Shown here: positions 33,484 to 40,547 of the stretch, piece by piece
How the letters are laid out: each line of letters starts with the position of its first letter
Numbering within the stretch: the first letter of the stretch is position 1
Origin: Klebsiella pneumoniae
GTDB lineage: Bacteria; Myxococcota_A; UBA796; GCA-2862545
Length of the DNA: 40,547 nt
Assembly (NCBI GenBank): GCA_945882675.1
Contig: CAMCWU010000004.1
Location: 1-40,547, forward strand
Reading direction: 5' to 3'
Translations under genes and position numbers: made by a program
Notes under the pieces: model-generated
What the model saw: the letters and a program-made list of their open reading frames with translations, nothing else
The model's database searches: none
Told to the model about the DNA's origin: nothing

Positions 33484-35424
33484 TCAGTGCGCCGCCGAAG
33501 CACCGGCGGGGGGATGGACGTGCGGGGTCGTGCCCTTCGGGGCCGCGAACGGGTCCTCCTTGATCCAGGCGAGGCACACCAGGATGTAGAGGATGGCGAG
33601 CGGCGCCTGGACCATGATCTGCGTGGTGAACGCCGACGAGTCGAACTCCCCGTTCCCGCGGCCGAGCATGATGGCCGCCATGAAGCAGACCTGCACGAAG
33701 GCGTTGAGGATGGGCCAGTACGAGCCGTTCGGCATGTGCGGGTGGTGCGGGCCGGGGCCAGCGATCTTCTCCTGGCTCACGGCCTCGCCGCCCTCGTGCT
33801 TCTCGTCCCAGTACGGGCGATCCGAGTGGACGGTCGGGATCTTCGCGAAGTTGTAGTGCGCGATCGGCGTGGGGAGCGACCAGTCGAGCGTGGCGCCGTC
33901 CCACGGGTCCGCCGGGGCCGGCACGGCCTGCCGCCAGGAGACGAACCCGTTGATCAGGTTCAGCAGGATGCCGAACGCCAGCGTGAACGCGCCGAGCGTG
34001 GCCATGAGGTTCCAGAACTCCCAGCCGACGCCGGCGTCGTACGTGAAGGTCCGGCGGGCCATGCCCATCGCGCCGAGGAAGTGCATGGGGAAGAAGGTCA
34101 GGTTGACGCCGAGGACGACGAAGAACCAGGCGACCTTGCCGAAGGTCTCGTTCAGCATGATGCCGAACATCTTGGGCACGTAGAAGTACACGCCCGAGAG
34201 CAGGCCCATGAGCGCGCCGCCGACGAGCACGTAGTGGAAGTGCGCGACGACGAAGTAGGAGTCGTTGTGCTGCAGGTCGACCGGCGGGGACGCGTGCATG
34301 ACGCCCGAGAGGCCGCCGATCGTGAACAGGCCGACGAGCGTGACCGCGTACAGCATCGCGACCGTGTAGCGGATCTGGCCGCCCCACATGGTGGCGATCC
34401 AGTTGAAGATCTTCACGGCGGTCGGGATGGCGATGATCATCGTCGTGACGGAGAAGGCGGCGTCCGCGACCGGGCCGAGGCCGACCGAGAACATGTGGTG
34501 CGACCACACGCCGAAGCCGATGAAGCCGATGGCGATGCCCGAGAAGATGATGAACGGGGCGCCGAAGAGCGGCTTGCGCGAGAAGGTCGGGATGACCTCC
34601 GACACGATGCCGAACGCGGGCAGGATGAGGATGTAGACCTCCGGGTGCCCGAACAGCCAGAACAGGTGCTGCCACAGGAGCGGGTCGCCGCCCTGCTCGG
34701 GCATGTAGAAGTTCGTCCCGTAGTTGCGGTCGAACATGAGCATGACGAGGCCGATCGTGATCATGGGCAGCGAGAGCACGAGGAGGAACTGGACCACCAG
34801 CGCCATCCACGTGAACACCGGCATCCGGAACATCGTCATCCCCGGCGCGCGGAGGTTGAAGATGGTCGTGATGAAGTTGAAGCCGGCCGCCATGGACGAC
34901 GTGCCGAGGACCAGCAGGCCGATGGCCCAGAAGTCGATCGCGGCGGTCGGGCTGTACTTCGCGCCGGTCAGGTTCGCGTAGCCGTACCAGCCCTGGTCCG
35001 GGTACAGGCCGAAGAAGAACGAACTGTTCATGAACACCGCGCCGAACAGGAACAGCCAGAAGCTGAACGCGTTCATGCGGGGAAACGCGACGTCGCGCGC
35101 CCCGATCTGCAGCGGGATCAGGTAGTTGAAGAACGCCGCCGACATCGGCATGACTGCGCCGAAGATCATGTTCGTGGCGTGCATCGTGAACATCTCGTTG
35201 TACGTCTGCGCCGAGATGAACCCGAAGCGGGGGTACATGAGCTGCGTGCGGATCGCCAGGGCCTCGATCCCGCCGACCAGGAAGAAGAAGGTCGCGGTGA
35301 AGAAGTACAACTTCCCGATGCGCTTGTGGTCGACCGTCGTGATCCACGACCAGAGGGAGTTGTCCTCGACCTCGTGAACGTGGGTCGCGGTCCCGGCCTG
35401 CTCTGCGGTGATGGTGGTAGCCAT
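33484..35424 (-). CDS. ctaD: Cytochrome c oxidase subunit I (A1-type haem-copper oxidase)
   Basis: A 646-residue protein with about 12-14 transmembrane helices. The haem-copper residues are visible: low-spin haem His in MHATNMIFG, CuB His and cross-linked Tyr in WLFGHPEVYILILPAFG, CuB His pair in SHHMFSVG, and the two haem ligands in VAHFHYVLVGG. The Glu in HPEVY is the D-channel Glu of A1-type oxidases. Extra length at both ends compared with mitochondrial subunit I is usual for caa3 enzymes. It reduces oxygen to water and pumps protons across the cytoplasmic membrane. Confidence 0.97.
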   Translation of the reverse strand: MATTITAEQAGTATHVHEVEDNSLWSWITTVDHKRIGKLYFFTATFFFLVGGIEALAIRTQLMYPRFGFISAQTYNEMFTMHATNMIFGAVMPMSAAFFNYLIPLQIGARDVAFPRMNAFSFWLFLFGAVFMNSSFFFGLYPDQGWYGYANLTGAKYSPTAAIDFWAIGLLVLGTSSMAAGFNFITTIFNLRAPGMTMFRMPVFTWMALVVQFLLVLSLPMITIGLVMLMFDRNYGTNFYMPEQGGDPLLWQHLFWLFGHPEVYILILPAFGIVSEVIPTFSRKPLFGAPFIIFSGIAIGFIGFGVWSHHMFSVGLGPVADAAFSVTTMIIAIPTAVKIFNWIATMWGGQIRYTVAMLYAVTLVGLFTIGGLSGVMHASPPVDLQHNDSYFVVAHFHYVLVGGALMGLLSGVYFYVPKMFGIMLNETFGKVAWFFVVLGVNLTFFPMHFLGAMGMARRTFTYDAGVGWEFWNLMATLGAFTLAFGILLNLINGFVSWRQAVPAPADPWDGATLDWSLPTPIAHYNFAKIPTVHSDRPYWDEKHEGGEAVSQEKIAGPGPHHPHMPNGSYWPILNAFVQVCFMAAIMLGRGNGEFDSSAFTTQIMVQAPLAILYILVCLAWIKEDPFAAPKGTTPHVHPPAGASAAH

Positions 35425-35493
35425 GGGTGGCCCTCGGAAGCCTGGAGCGTTGAGAATCGTGCGCAGGGAACCCGGGAGGATCTCCCGGGGTTC

Positions 35494-36615
35494 TTACTTC
35501 AAGGAGAGGAGGTACGCGGCGATGGCCTCGGCGTCGGCCTGGGAGACCTGGGTGCCGGGGATGTTCGGGTCGTCGCCGGGGACGTTCATACCGTCGTTCG
35601 CGCCCTCGACGCCGCGGCTGATGTTGCCCTCGTAGCTCGTGCCGGGCTTCATGGAGTTGGGGTCCATGATCCACTTGACCAGGTTCTCGGGCGTGTTCGG
35701 CTCGGTGCGGGCGCCGAGCCACTGGCGGGTGCCGAAGCGGGTCAGGTTCGGCCCGATGATGCCCTTGGCCTGCTCGTGGCCCGTGATGGCATGGCACCCA
35801 GCGCAGCCGGCGCCGACGAAGCGGTCCTTGCCCTGCAGGATCTGCGCGTCGCTCGGGGTCTCGACCGGGGTCTTCATATCCTGCACCCACTTCGCGAAGT
35901 CGCCCGCTTCGTGGGCGATGACGTCGAAGCGCATGTACGCGTGGCTCTCGCCGCAGAACTCAGCGCACTCGCCGCGGTAGACGACCGGCGTGCCGGCAGC
36001 GACCGGGTCCGTGACCGTGAACCACATGCGGTTCTGGCGGCCCGGGATGACATCGCGCTTGCCGCCGATGCGGGGAGCCCAGAACGAGTGGATGACCGAA
36101 TCGCTCTCGAGGATGAGCGAGACGGGCACACCCGCGGGGATGTGCAGGTCGTTCGCCGTGACGACGCCGTCCTTCAGGTAGTCGAACGCCCACCACCAGC
36201 GCTTGCCGACGACGCGGACCTCCAGGCTGCCGTCGGGCGCGGCGTTGCCGAGCTCGAAGATGGTGCGAACCGTCGGCACGAGCAGCGCGACGACGATGAC
36301 GACGGGCGCCATGGTCCAGCCGAGCTCCAGCTGGGTGTTGCCGTGGATCTGCTCGGGCTTGCGGCCGGAGCCGTCGTCCCGGAAGCGGAACAGCGTGTAG
36401 AGCAGGACGATCGCCACGATGACGAGGACGACGGCGTCCACGTACGTGACGAGCGCGTGCAGGCGCTGAATCGCCTCCCCGTAGTCGGTGGCGGGATCGG
36501 TCATGGTGAACGGCAGCTTCCCGTCATCGTCCTGCCAGGGCCGATCGCAGCCCACCAACCCCAAGAGGGGCGAGGCCAGCACCAGCGGCAGGAACCGGGG
36601 GAATGAAGAGGACAT
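35494..36615 (-). CDS. ctaC: Cytochrome c oxidase subunit II with fused cytochrome c (caa3)
   Basis: A 373-residue lipoprotein-type subunit (LVGC, Cys23) with two transmembrane segments (about 55-76 and 100-122). The cupredoxin domain has the CuA site: His in HSFWAP and CAEFCGESHAYM. After about residue 250 comes a cytochrome c domain with CAGCH (about 271-275) and a Met ligand candidate in NDGMNVPG. The fused haem domain defines a caa3-type oxidase. ATG at 36615, eight bases after ctaB. Confidence 0.96.
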   Translation of the reverse strand: MSSSFPRFLPLVLASPLLGLVGCDRPWQDDDGKLPFTMTDPATDYGEAIQRLHALVTYVDAVVLVIVAIVLLYTLFRFRDDGSGRKPEQIHGNTQLELGWTMAPVVIVVALLVPTVRTIFELGNAAPDGSLEVRVVGKRWWWAFDYLKDGVVTANDLHIPAGVPVSLILESDSVIHSFWAPRIGGKRDVIPGRQNRMWFTVTDPVAAGTPVVYRGECAEFCGESHAYMRFDVIAHEAGDFAKWVQDMKTPVETPSDAQILQGKDRFVGAGCAGCHAITGHEQAKGIIGPNLTRFGTRQWLGARTEPNTPENLVKWIMDPNSMKPGTSYEGNISRGVEGANDGMNVPGDDPNIPGTQVSQADAEAIAAYLLSLK

Positions 36616-36623
36616 GCGGCGCC

Positions 36624-37559
36624 TCACAACACCTGCGCCCGGACGAGCGCAAGATCGATGAACATGGCGAGAAACAGAAGGGAAAGGTAGATGATCGACT
36701 GCTTGAAGACGCGGTAGTCCTGGCGGGGATCCCGCGCCAGGATGGCGTAGCCGACGAGGCCGAGGAACCACAGGCCGAGCACCGCGGCGACGACACCGTA
36801 CACGAAGCCGAGGTAGCCGAGGGCTACCGGCGCGAGCGTGACGGGCAGGAGCGCCAGGGTATAGGCGAGCGAACGCCATCTCGTCCCCTGATCGCCGACG
36901 ACCGAGGGCATCATGGGGAAGCCCGCAGCCTCGTACTCGCGCTTGCGGAAGATGGCGATCCCCCAGAAGTGCGGAGGGGTCCACAGGAAGATGATGGCGA
37001 ACAGGATCCAAGCCGCGAGCGAGATGGAGCCGTTGCCCATGGCCGCGCTCGCGATGAGCGGGGCCGTGCCGCCCGCCGCGCCGCCGATGACGATGTTCTG
37101 CGGCGTGCGCGGCTTGAGCCAGACCGTGTAGACGACCACGTAGAACGCGATGGTCGCGAGCGAGACGAACGCCGCGAGCGACCCCCCGACCGACCAGAGG
37201 ATCGCGGTCGAGAGCAGCGTGAGCACCGCGCCGTAGGCGAGGACCACGTTCGGGAGCAGCGAGGAGGCGGGCAGCGGGCGGCGGTTGGTGCGCGCCATTC
37301 GGGCGTCCGCGTCCCGCTCGTACCAGGCGTTGAACGCGGAGCTCGCGCCACCCGCGAGGCCCGTGCCGAACAGCACCCAGGCGGCCTTGGCGAGCGGCGG
37401 CAGCTCGTCCTGGCCGAGCAGCAGCGCCGGCAGGCCGGTGAACACCACGAGGGCCATGACGCGCGGCCGGGTGATGCCGACGAACAGCCGGATGGTCTCG
37501 GCGAGGCCGCCGCGTACCTGCTCCGGGCCGGCGGCGATGAGGGACTCCTGCGCGGTCAA
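36624..37559 (-). CDS. ctaB: Protohaem IX farnesyltransferase (haem O synthase)
   Basis: A 311-residue UbiA-type membrane prenyltransferase that adds a farnesyl group to haem B to make haem O. The Asp-rich motif NAWYERDADARMARTNRRP binds the diphosphate-Mg, and the second site is in YTVWLKPRTPQNIVIGG. About nine transmembrane helices. No ATG fits: the start is TTG at 37559, which overlaps the ctaA stop (TTGA), so translation is coupled to ctaA. The next in-frame start candidates lie beyond the first conserved segment (LFVGITRPRVMALVVFTG). Confidence 0.93.
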   Translation of the reverse strand: MTAQESLIAAGPEQVRGGLAETIRLFVGITRPRVMALVVFTGLPALLLGQDELPPLAKAAWVLFGTGLAGGASSAFNAWYERDADARMARTNRRPLPASSLLPNVVLAYGAVLTLLSTAILWSVGGSLAAFVSLATIAFYVVVYTVWLKPRTPQNIVIGGAAGGTAPLIASAAMGNGSISLAAWILFAIIFLWTPPHFWGIAIFRKREYEAAGFPMMPSVVGDQGTRWRSLAYTLALLPVTLAPVALGYLGFVYGVVAAVLGLWFLGLVGYAILARDPRQDYRVFKQSIIYLSLLFLAMFIDLALVRAQVL

Positions 37560-38557
37560 CTCCCCTCCCCTGCCAGCCCGTGGGCCGTCGGGATGGTGCC
37601 GGACGGCGCGGGGGTCATCACCCCGTGAGCAGGCGCGCGCCAGAGCTCCCAGTGCAGGAGGGTGAGGCCGAGCGCGACGGAAGCGGCTCCGAAGCTGTGC
37701 AGGAGCGTGATCTCGACGGGCACTGCGAGCAGCACGTTCGCGATCCCGACGGTGGCCTGGAGCGCGATCGCGGCGAGGACGAGCCATGCAGCACGGCGCG
37801 CGCGCCCCACCGTGGCCATGACCGCCGCGCCACCGAGCACGAGGATGACGTAGGCGAGGAGCCGGTGAGTGACGTGCAGGCCAACGGCGCCGTCGAAGGT
37901 CGGGAAGTACGTTCCGACACCGCACTCCGGCCAGGTGGCGCCGCACACCAGCCCGGCGTGGCTGGCCGAGACGAGGCCGCCGAGGACGAGCTGGGCTGGC
38001 ACCGCGAGCGCGAGAAGCGCCGCCACGGCGCGAGCGGTCCCGCCCACCGCCGCGCGCTCGACCGGCGCTACCTGCTCCCGCAGCCCGAGCGCGAGGACCA
38101 GCAGCGATACGCAGAAGGCGTTGCCCGTGACGAGGTGGCTCGCGACCGTCCACTCGGCGAGGAGGTGCAGCACCGTTAGCCCGCCGAGCACGATCTGGAT
38201 CGTGAGGATCAGCGCCGAGATTCCGGCCGCGCCGAGGAGCCAGCGCGGGAGATCACGGCGGTGCGCGACCATGCCCACGAGCAGCGCGAGGAACCCGAGG
38301 CTCACGCCGCCCGCCAGCACCCGGTGCCCGAACTCGAACGCGATGCCGAGGTCGATGGGCGGGATGACCTCCCCGAAGCAGAGCGGCCAATCCGGACACG
38401 CGAGCCCCGCGCCGTTGACCCGCACCGACGCGCCCACGACCAGCAGGGCCCAGGTGACGGGCACGAGGCCGGTCGCCAGGGACGCCAGGCGTCCGATCAT
38501 CGCAGGGGTAGGGGCTAGCCGTGCCATCCGGGCCACATCCTGGAAGGGAGGTTGCAT
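37556..38557 (-). CDS. ctaA: Haem A synthase (COX15/CtaA family)
   Basis: An integral membrane enzyme of 333 residues and eight helices that oxidises haem O to haem A. The four haem-ligand His residues are in EFGHRVLAG, VASHLVTGN, HVTHRLLAY and LLHSFGAASVAL. Two Cys pairs of the extracellular loops (GLACPDWPLCFG and GLVCGATWPECG) are as in the Bacillus-type enzyme. Three Met starts are possible, at 38557, 38527 and 38500; 38527 has AGGA at a better distance, and 38557 is given as the longest. First gene of the oxidase operon; the 113 bp upstream must contain its promoter. Confidence 0.93.
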   Translation of the reverse strand: MQPPFQDVARMARLAPTPAMIGRLASLATGLVPVTWALLVVGASVRVNGAGLACPDWPLCFGEVIPPIDLGIAFEFGHRVLAGGVSLGFLALLVGMVAHRRDLPRWLLGAAGISALILTIQIVLGGLTVLHLLAEWTVASHLVTGNAFCVSLLVLALGLREQVAPVERAAVGGTARAVAALLALAVPAQLVLGGLVSASHAGLVCGATWPECGVGTYFPTFDGAVGLHVTHRLLAYVILVLGGAAVMATVGRARRAAWLVLAAIALQATVGIANVLLAVPVEITLLHSFGAASVALGLTLLHWELWRAPAHGVMTPAPSGTIPTAHGLAGEGS

Positions 38558-38670
38558 CTCTACTGCGAAGCGCCGCCCGTGGCCAACGCGAGGCGTCCGG
38601 CGCCGGAGGATAGCTGGGCTTCATCCCTCGGAAGCAGCTATGCAGCAAGGCGTTGCAGATCGTGACCGCG
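38558..38670. other. Intergenic region upstream of the oxidase operon
   Basis: 113 bases between ctaA and the sulfatase stop. As the only sizeable gap ahead of nine same-strand genes it should hold their promoter. I do not see a clear -35/-10 pair, a sigma-54 element or a long hairpin. Confidence 0.4.
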
Positions 38671-40149
38671 TCACTCGGCGGCGGGCGCGACGCTCCCCGT
38701 CGTCGGGACCAGATCCGCGCGGAAGGCGTCGAGCGCGGCGGAGAGGCTGGCGTATGCGGCCGAGGCTTCGGGCGCCAGGGGTCCGCCCGCGAGCAGATCC
38801 GGGCCGTCGTCCGGGCGCCCGGCGAGGTCAAAGAGCGCCTGCTTCCCGGACTTCTCGTCGACCATGAGCTTGAAGCGGTCGTCGCGGACCGCCCGCTCGT
38901 CGACGTTCAGGTCGCGGAAGCCGAGCGGCGAGAACGTCTCCGTGTACAGCACGCTGCGGCCCGGCGCTCCGGGATCCTCGAGGAACGGGCGCAGCGATCG
39001 GCCGTCCACGGGGATCGGCCCGCCGTCCGTACCCTGCAGGGCCGCCAGGTCCACGCCGGCCACGTCCGCCACGGTCGCGAACACGTCCACGGCGTGCACG
39101 AGCGCCGCCGACTCCCCGGGCGCAGTCACCAGCGGCCCGGCGACCACGAGCGGCACGTTCACGCCGCCCTCGAAGAGCGTGAGCTTGCTGGACGCGGGAT
39201 CGCGCGGGGGGAGCACGGCGTGGTCGGGCGTGCCGTTGTCGCCCATGAAGACGACGACCGTGTCCCGCAGGTCCACCTGGGCGAGGAGGCGGCCGAGCTC
39301 CGTGTCCATGGCCTCCGCCACGGCGTGGTACCGCTGCGACTGGACGTTTCCCGGCGTCGGGAGCGTGTAGAGGTCGCGGGGCGGCTCGCTCAGCGGGGTA
39401 TGGGGCGCCGACAGGGCGAGGTACACGAACCACGGCTCCGGCGCGGTCGCCATGCGCTCGAGCGCGGCGTCTACCTGGAATGTCGTCAGGTACGCGGTCT
39501 GCTGGGAGAGCACGCCGTTGTCGTCGAGCTCCCAGTCGTAGTAGGTCTCTACCGCGTCCGTGGAGCCCTGATCGATGTTCGAGAGGTTCGTCCGGTACCA
39601 CGGGAAGCCCTGGACCCCGGGGTGACGGATGTTGCTGTCGGACGCCCAGGTCGCGAGGTGCCACTTGCCCACGACCCCGCTGGCCCAGAGATCCCTGGCA
39701 GACGCGAGCATCTCGGGGATGGTGACCTCGCGCGCCGGCAACTCGTACCCGCCGTCGTACGCGTCGACGACGTTGCCTACGCCGGTGCGCCGGCCGTAGC
39801 GGCCAGTCAGCAGCGCGGCGCGGGTGGGCGAGCACGACGGGTAGGCCCAGGCGTTGCGGAACAGGACCCCGCTCGCCGCCAGGGCGTCGATCGACGGGGT
39901 GGGGACCGGGACGGGGTGCTCTCCGTACGCCCCGATCTTGTCGACGCCGATGTCATCCGCCAGCACGACGAGGATGTTCGGCGGCCCGCCAGTCGGCGCC
40001 GGAGCGTCCGTGTCGGGCAGGGCCGTCTCCACGTTCGCCGGGGTCGGCGAGCCGGCCGGTTCCCTGCCGATCACGTCGGCCGGATCCGAGCCACACGCGC
40101 ACAGCGCGAGCAGCAGCGACAGGTCGGGACGCAGGCGGCGGGCGCTCAT
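38671..40149 (-). CDS. Sulfatase family lipoprotein
   Basis: A 492-residue alkaline-phosphatase-fold hydrolase. The signal ends in LCAC (Cys19 as lipid anchor), followed by a Thr/Pro/Asp-rich spacer. The catalytic motif is CSPTR at 106-110 (C-x-P-x-R, in which Cys becomes formylglycine), with metal ligands in LADDIG (65-66), a GVVGKWHLAT segment and VVFMGDNGTPDH with LFEGGVNVPLVV. It should cleave sulfate esters at the cell surface or periplasm; the substrate is not predictable. Activation needs a formylglycine-generating enzyme; the SUMF1-like domain at 12.0-12.8 kb is cytoplasmic and fused to a kinase, and unlikely to be it. ATG at 40149; divergent from the last gene. Confidence 0.93.
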   Translation of the reverse strand: MSARRLRPDLSLLLALCACGSDPADVIGREPAGSPTPANVETALPDTDAPAPTGGPPNILVVLADDIGVDKIGAYGEHPVPVPTPSIDALAASGVLFRNAWAYPSCSPTRAALLTGRYGRRTGVGNVVDAYDGGYELPAREVTIPEMLASARDLWASGVVGKWHLATWASDSNIRHPGVQGFPWYRTNLSNIDQGSTDAVETYYDWELDDNGVLSQQTAYLTTFQVDAALERMATAPEPWFVYLALSAPHTPLSEPPRDLYTLPTPGNVQSQRYHAVAEAMDTELGRLLAQVDLRDTVVVFMGDNGTPDHAVLPPRDPASSKLTLFEGGVNVPLVVAGPLVTAPGESAALVHAVDVFATVADVAGVDLAALQGTDGGPIPVDGRSLRPFLEDPGAPGRSVLYTETFSPLGFRDLNVDERAVRDDRFKLMVDEKSGKQALFDLAGRPDDGPDLLAGGPLAPEASAAYASLSAALDAFRADLVPTTGSVAPAAE

Positions 40150-40183
40150 GCGATAGTGTATCCTCGCAGACGCGGAGCAGTCG

Positions 40184-40547
40184 TTGTTCTGGTTCCTCTC
40201 GGATGTGGCGCGCGCGGGGTTGCTGGTCGGAGCGACGGGATCACCCGCTCCTCTCAGCGACGCGACGCGCATCCTGACCTGGCGCGAAGGGGGCGACACC
40301 GTCGCCGTCTTCCAGCAGGCGTCGGTGGGCGCAGGGCAAGAGCTCGCGTGGCTCACGCCGGTCCCTCGCGGGCTCCTGGCGAACGACGCGCGCACGGCAG
40401 ACCCGGACCTGCTCGCCCAGCTCGACCGGTGGAGCGGCCCGCTGGTGCTCGCGCCGACCTGCGCGGACGTGGTGACCGACCAAGCCGCCGGCTGCGACGA
40501 GCGCGCCCGGCCCCTGCCGGAGATCGCCACGGACCGGACGATCCTCG
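40184..40547 (+). CDS. Probable DUF2330 protein, N-terminal part (cut by window end)
   Basis: The frame is open from 40157 to the end of the window. Residues such as ATRILTWREGGDTVAVFQQ and LAWLTPVPRGLL match the start of DUF2330 proteins, which are exported and usually begin with a signal peptide. The start is unclear: TTG at 40184 has GGAG seven bases upstream; GTG at 40205 is an alternative. Neither gives a standard signal, because the expected basic n-region is missing. It is divergent from the sulfatase with about 35 bp between them. Function of the family is unknown. Confidence 0.6.
   Translation, partial: MFWFLSDVARAGLLVGATGSPAPLSDATRILTWREGGDTVAVFQQASVGAGQELAWLTPVPRGLLANDARTADPDLLAQLDRWSGPLVLAPTCADVVTDQAAGCDERARPLPEIATDRTIL

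Noticed and set aside
32755-36606. A 1283-codon open frame on the plus strand
   Set aside because: It is antisense to ctaC, ctaD, ctaE and the subunit IV fusion, which have full family signatures. Its product is rich in Arg, Asp, Glu and His with no domain, as expected from high-GC shadow frames.

Overview
The window is very GC-rich, with dense gene packing and many start/stop overlaps (ATGA, GTGA, TTGA). It carries Ser/Thr kinases fused to other domains, many lipoproteins, a TIGR02147-type regulator, a sigma-54 promoter and a caa3-type cytochrome oxidase operon. Together these suggest a member of Myxococcota (the former myxobacterial Deltaproteobacteria). This is inferred from gene content; there is no rRNA gene in the window. 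I see no tRNA, rRNA, CRISPR array, IS transposase, phage gene or plasmid gene.

Layout. 1-5.5 kb: a DUF3616 gene cut by the window edge, glgC (glycogen synthesis) coupled to a large lipoprotein, a Lys-rich secreted protein, a small lipoprotein, a ferritin-like protein and a DUF493 protein. 5.5-13.5 kb (plus strand): a signalling block. It holds a degenerate kinase with a thioredoxin-like C-terminus coupled to a Cys-cluster (YkgJ-type) protein, then a GAF/AAA+ activator broken by an in-frame TAG, coupled to a kinase-SUMF1 fusion, then a ParB-type HTH protein with a perfect palindrome upstream. 13.5-16.3 kb (minus): a small secreted protein behind a consensus sigma-54 promoter, a TIGR02147 regulator and a kinase-receiver hybrid. 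16.3-20.8 kb: arginase/agmatinase-family hydrolase, queE, a large lipoprotein and a SURF1 protein. 20.9-27.15 kb (minus): a three-gene surface/secreted operon with GTGA overlaps, made of a small lipoprotein, a 1410-residue beta-helix/metalloprotease and a beta-propeller lipoprotein. 27.2-29.1 kb: a small exported barrel-like protein and hemE, followed by a 254-bp segment bounded by 42-bp imperfect inverted repeats. 29.3-38.6 kb (minus): ctaA-ctaB-ctaC-ctaD-ctaE-subunit IV/cytochrome c fusion-ctaG-FixH-like lipoprotein-dihaem peroxidase. 38.7 kb to the end: a lipoprotein sulfatase and, divergently, the start of a probable DUF2330 gene.

How it fits together. CtaA and CtaB make haem A from haem O, CtaC/D/E and the fused subunit IV form the oxidase, and CtaG and perhaps the small lipoprotein help copper-site assembly. 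SURF1 (20.0 kb) and HemE (28.1 kb) belong to the same haem/oxidase theme but lie outside the operon. The most unusual items are the kinase-thioredoxin fusion, the TAG-interrupted activator with a non-canonical GAFTGA loop, the beta-helix/metzincin fusion, the subunit IV-cytochrome c fusion, the solo ParB-HTH protein with its palindrome, the sigma-54 promoter and the inverted-repeat element.
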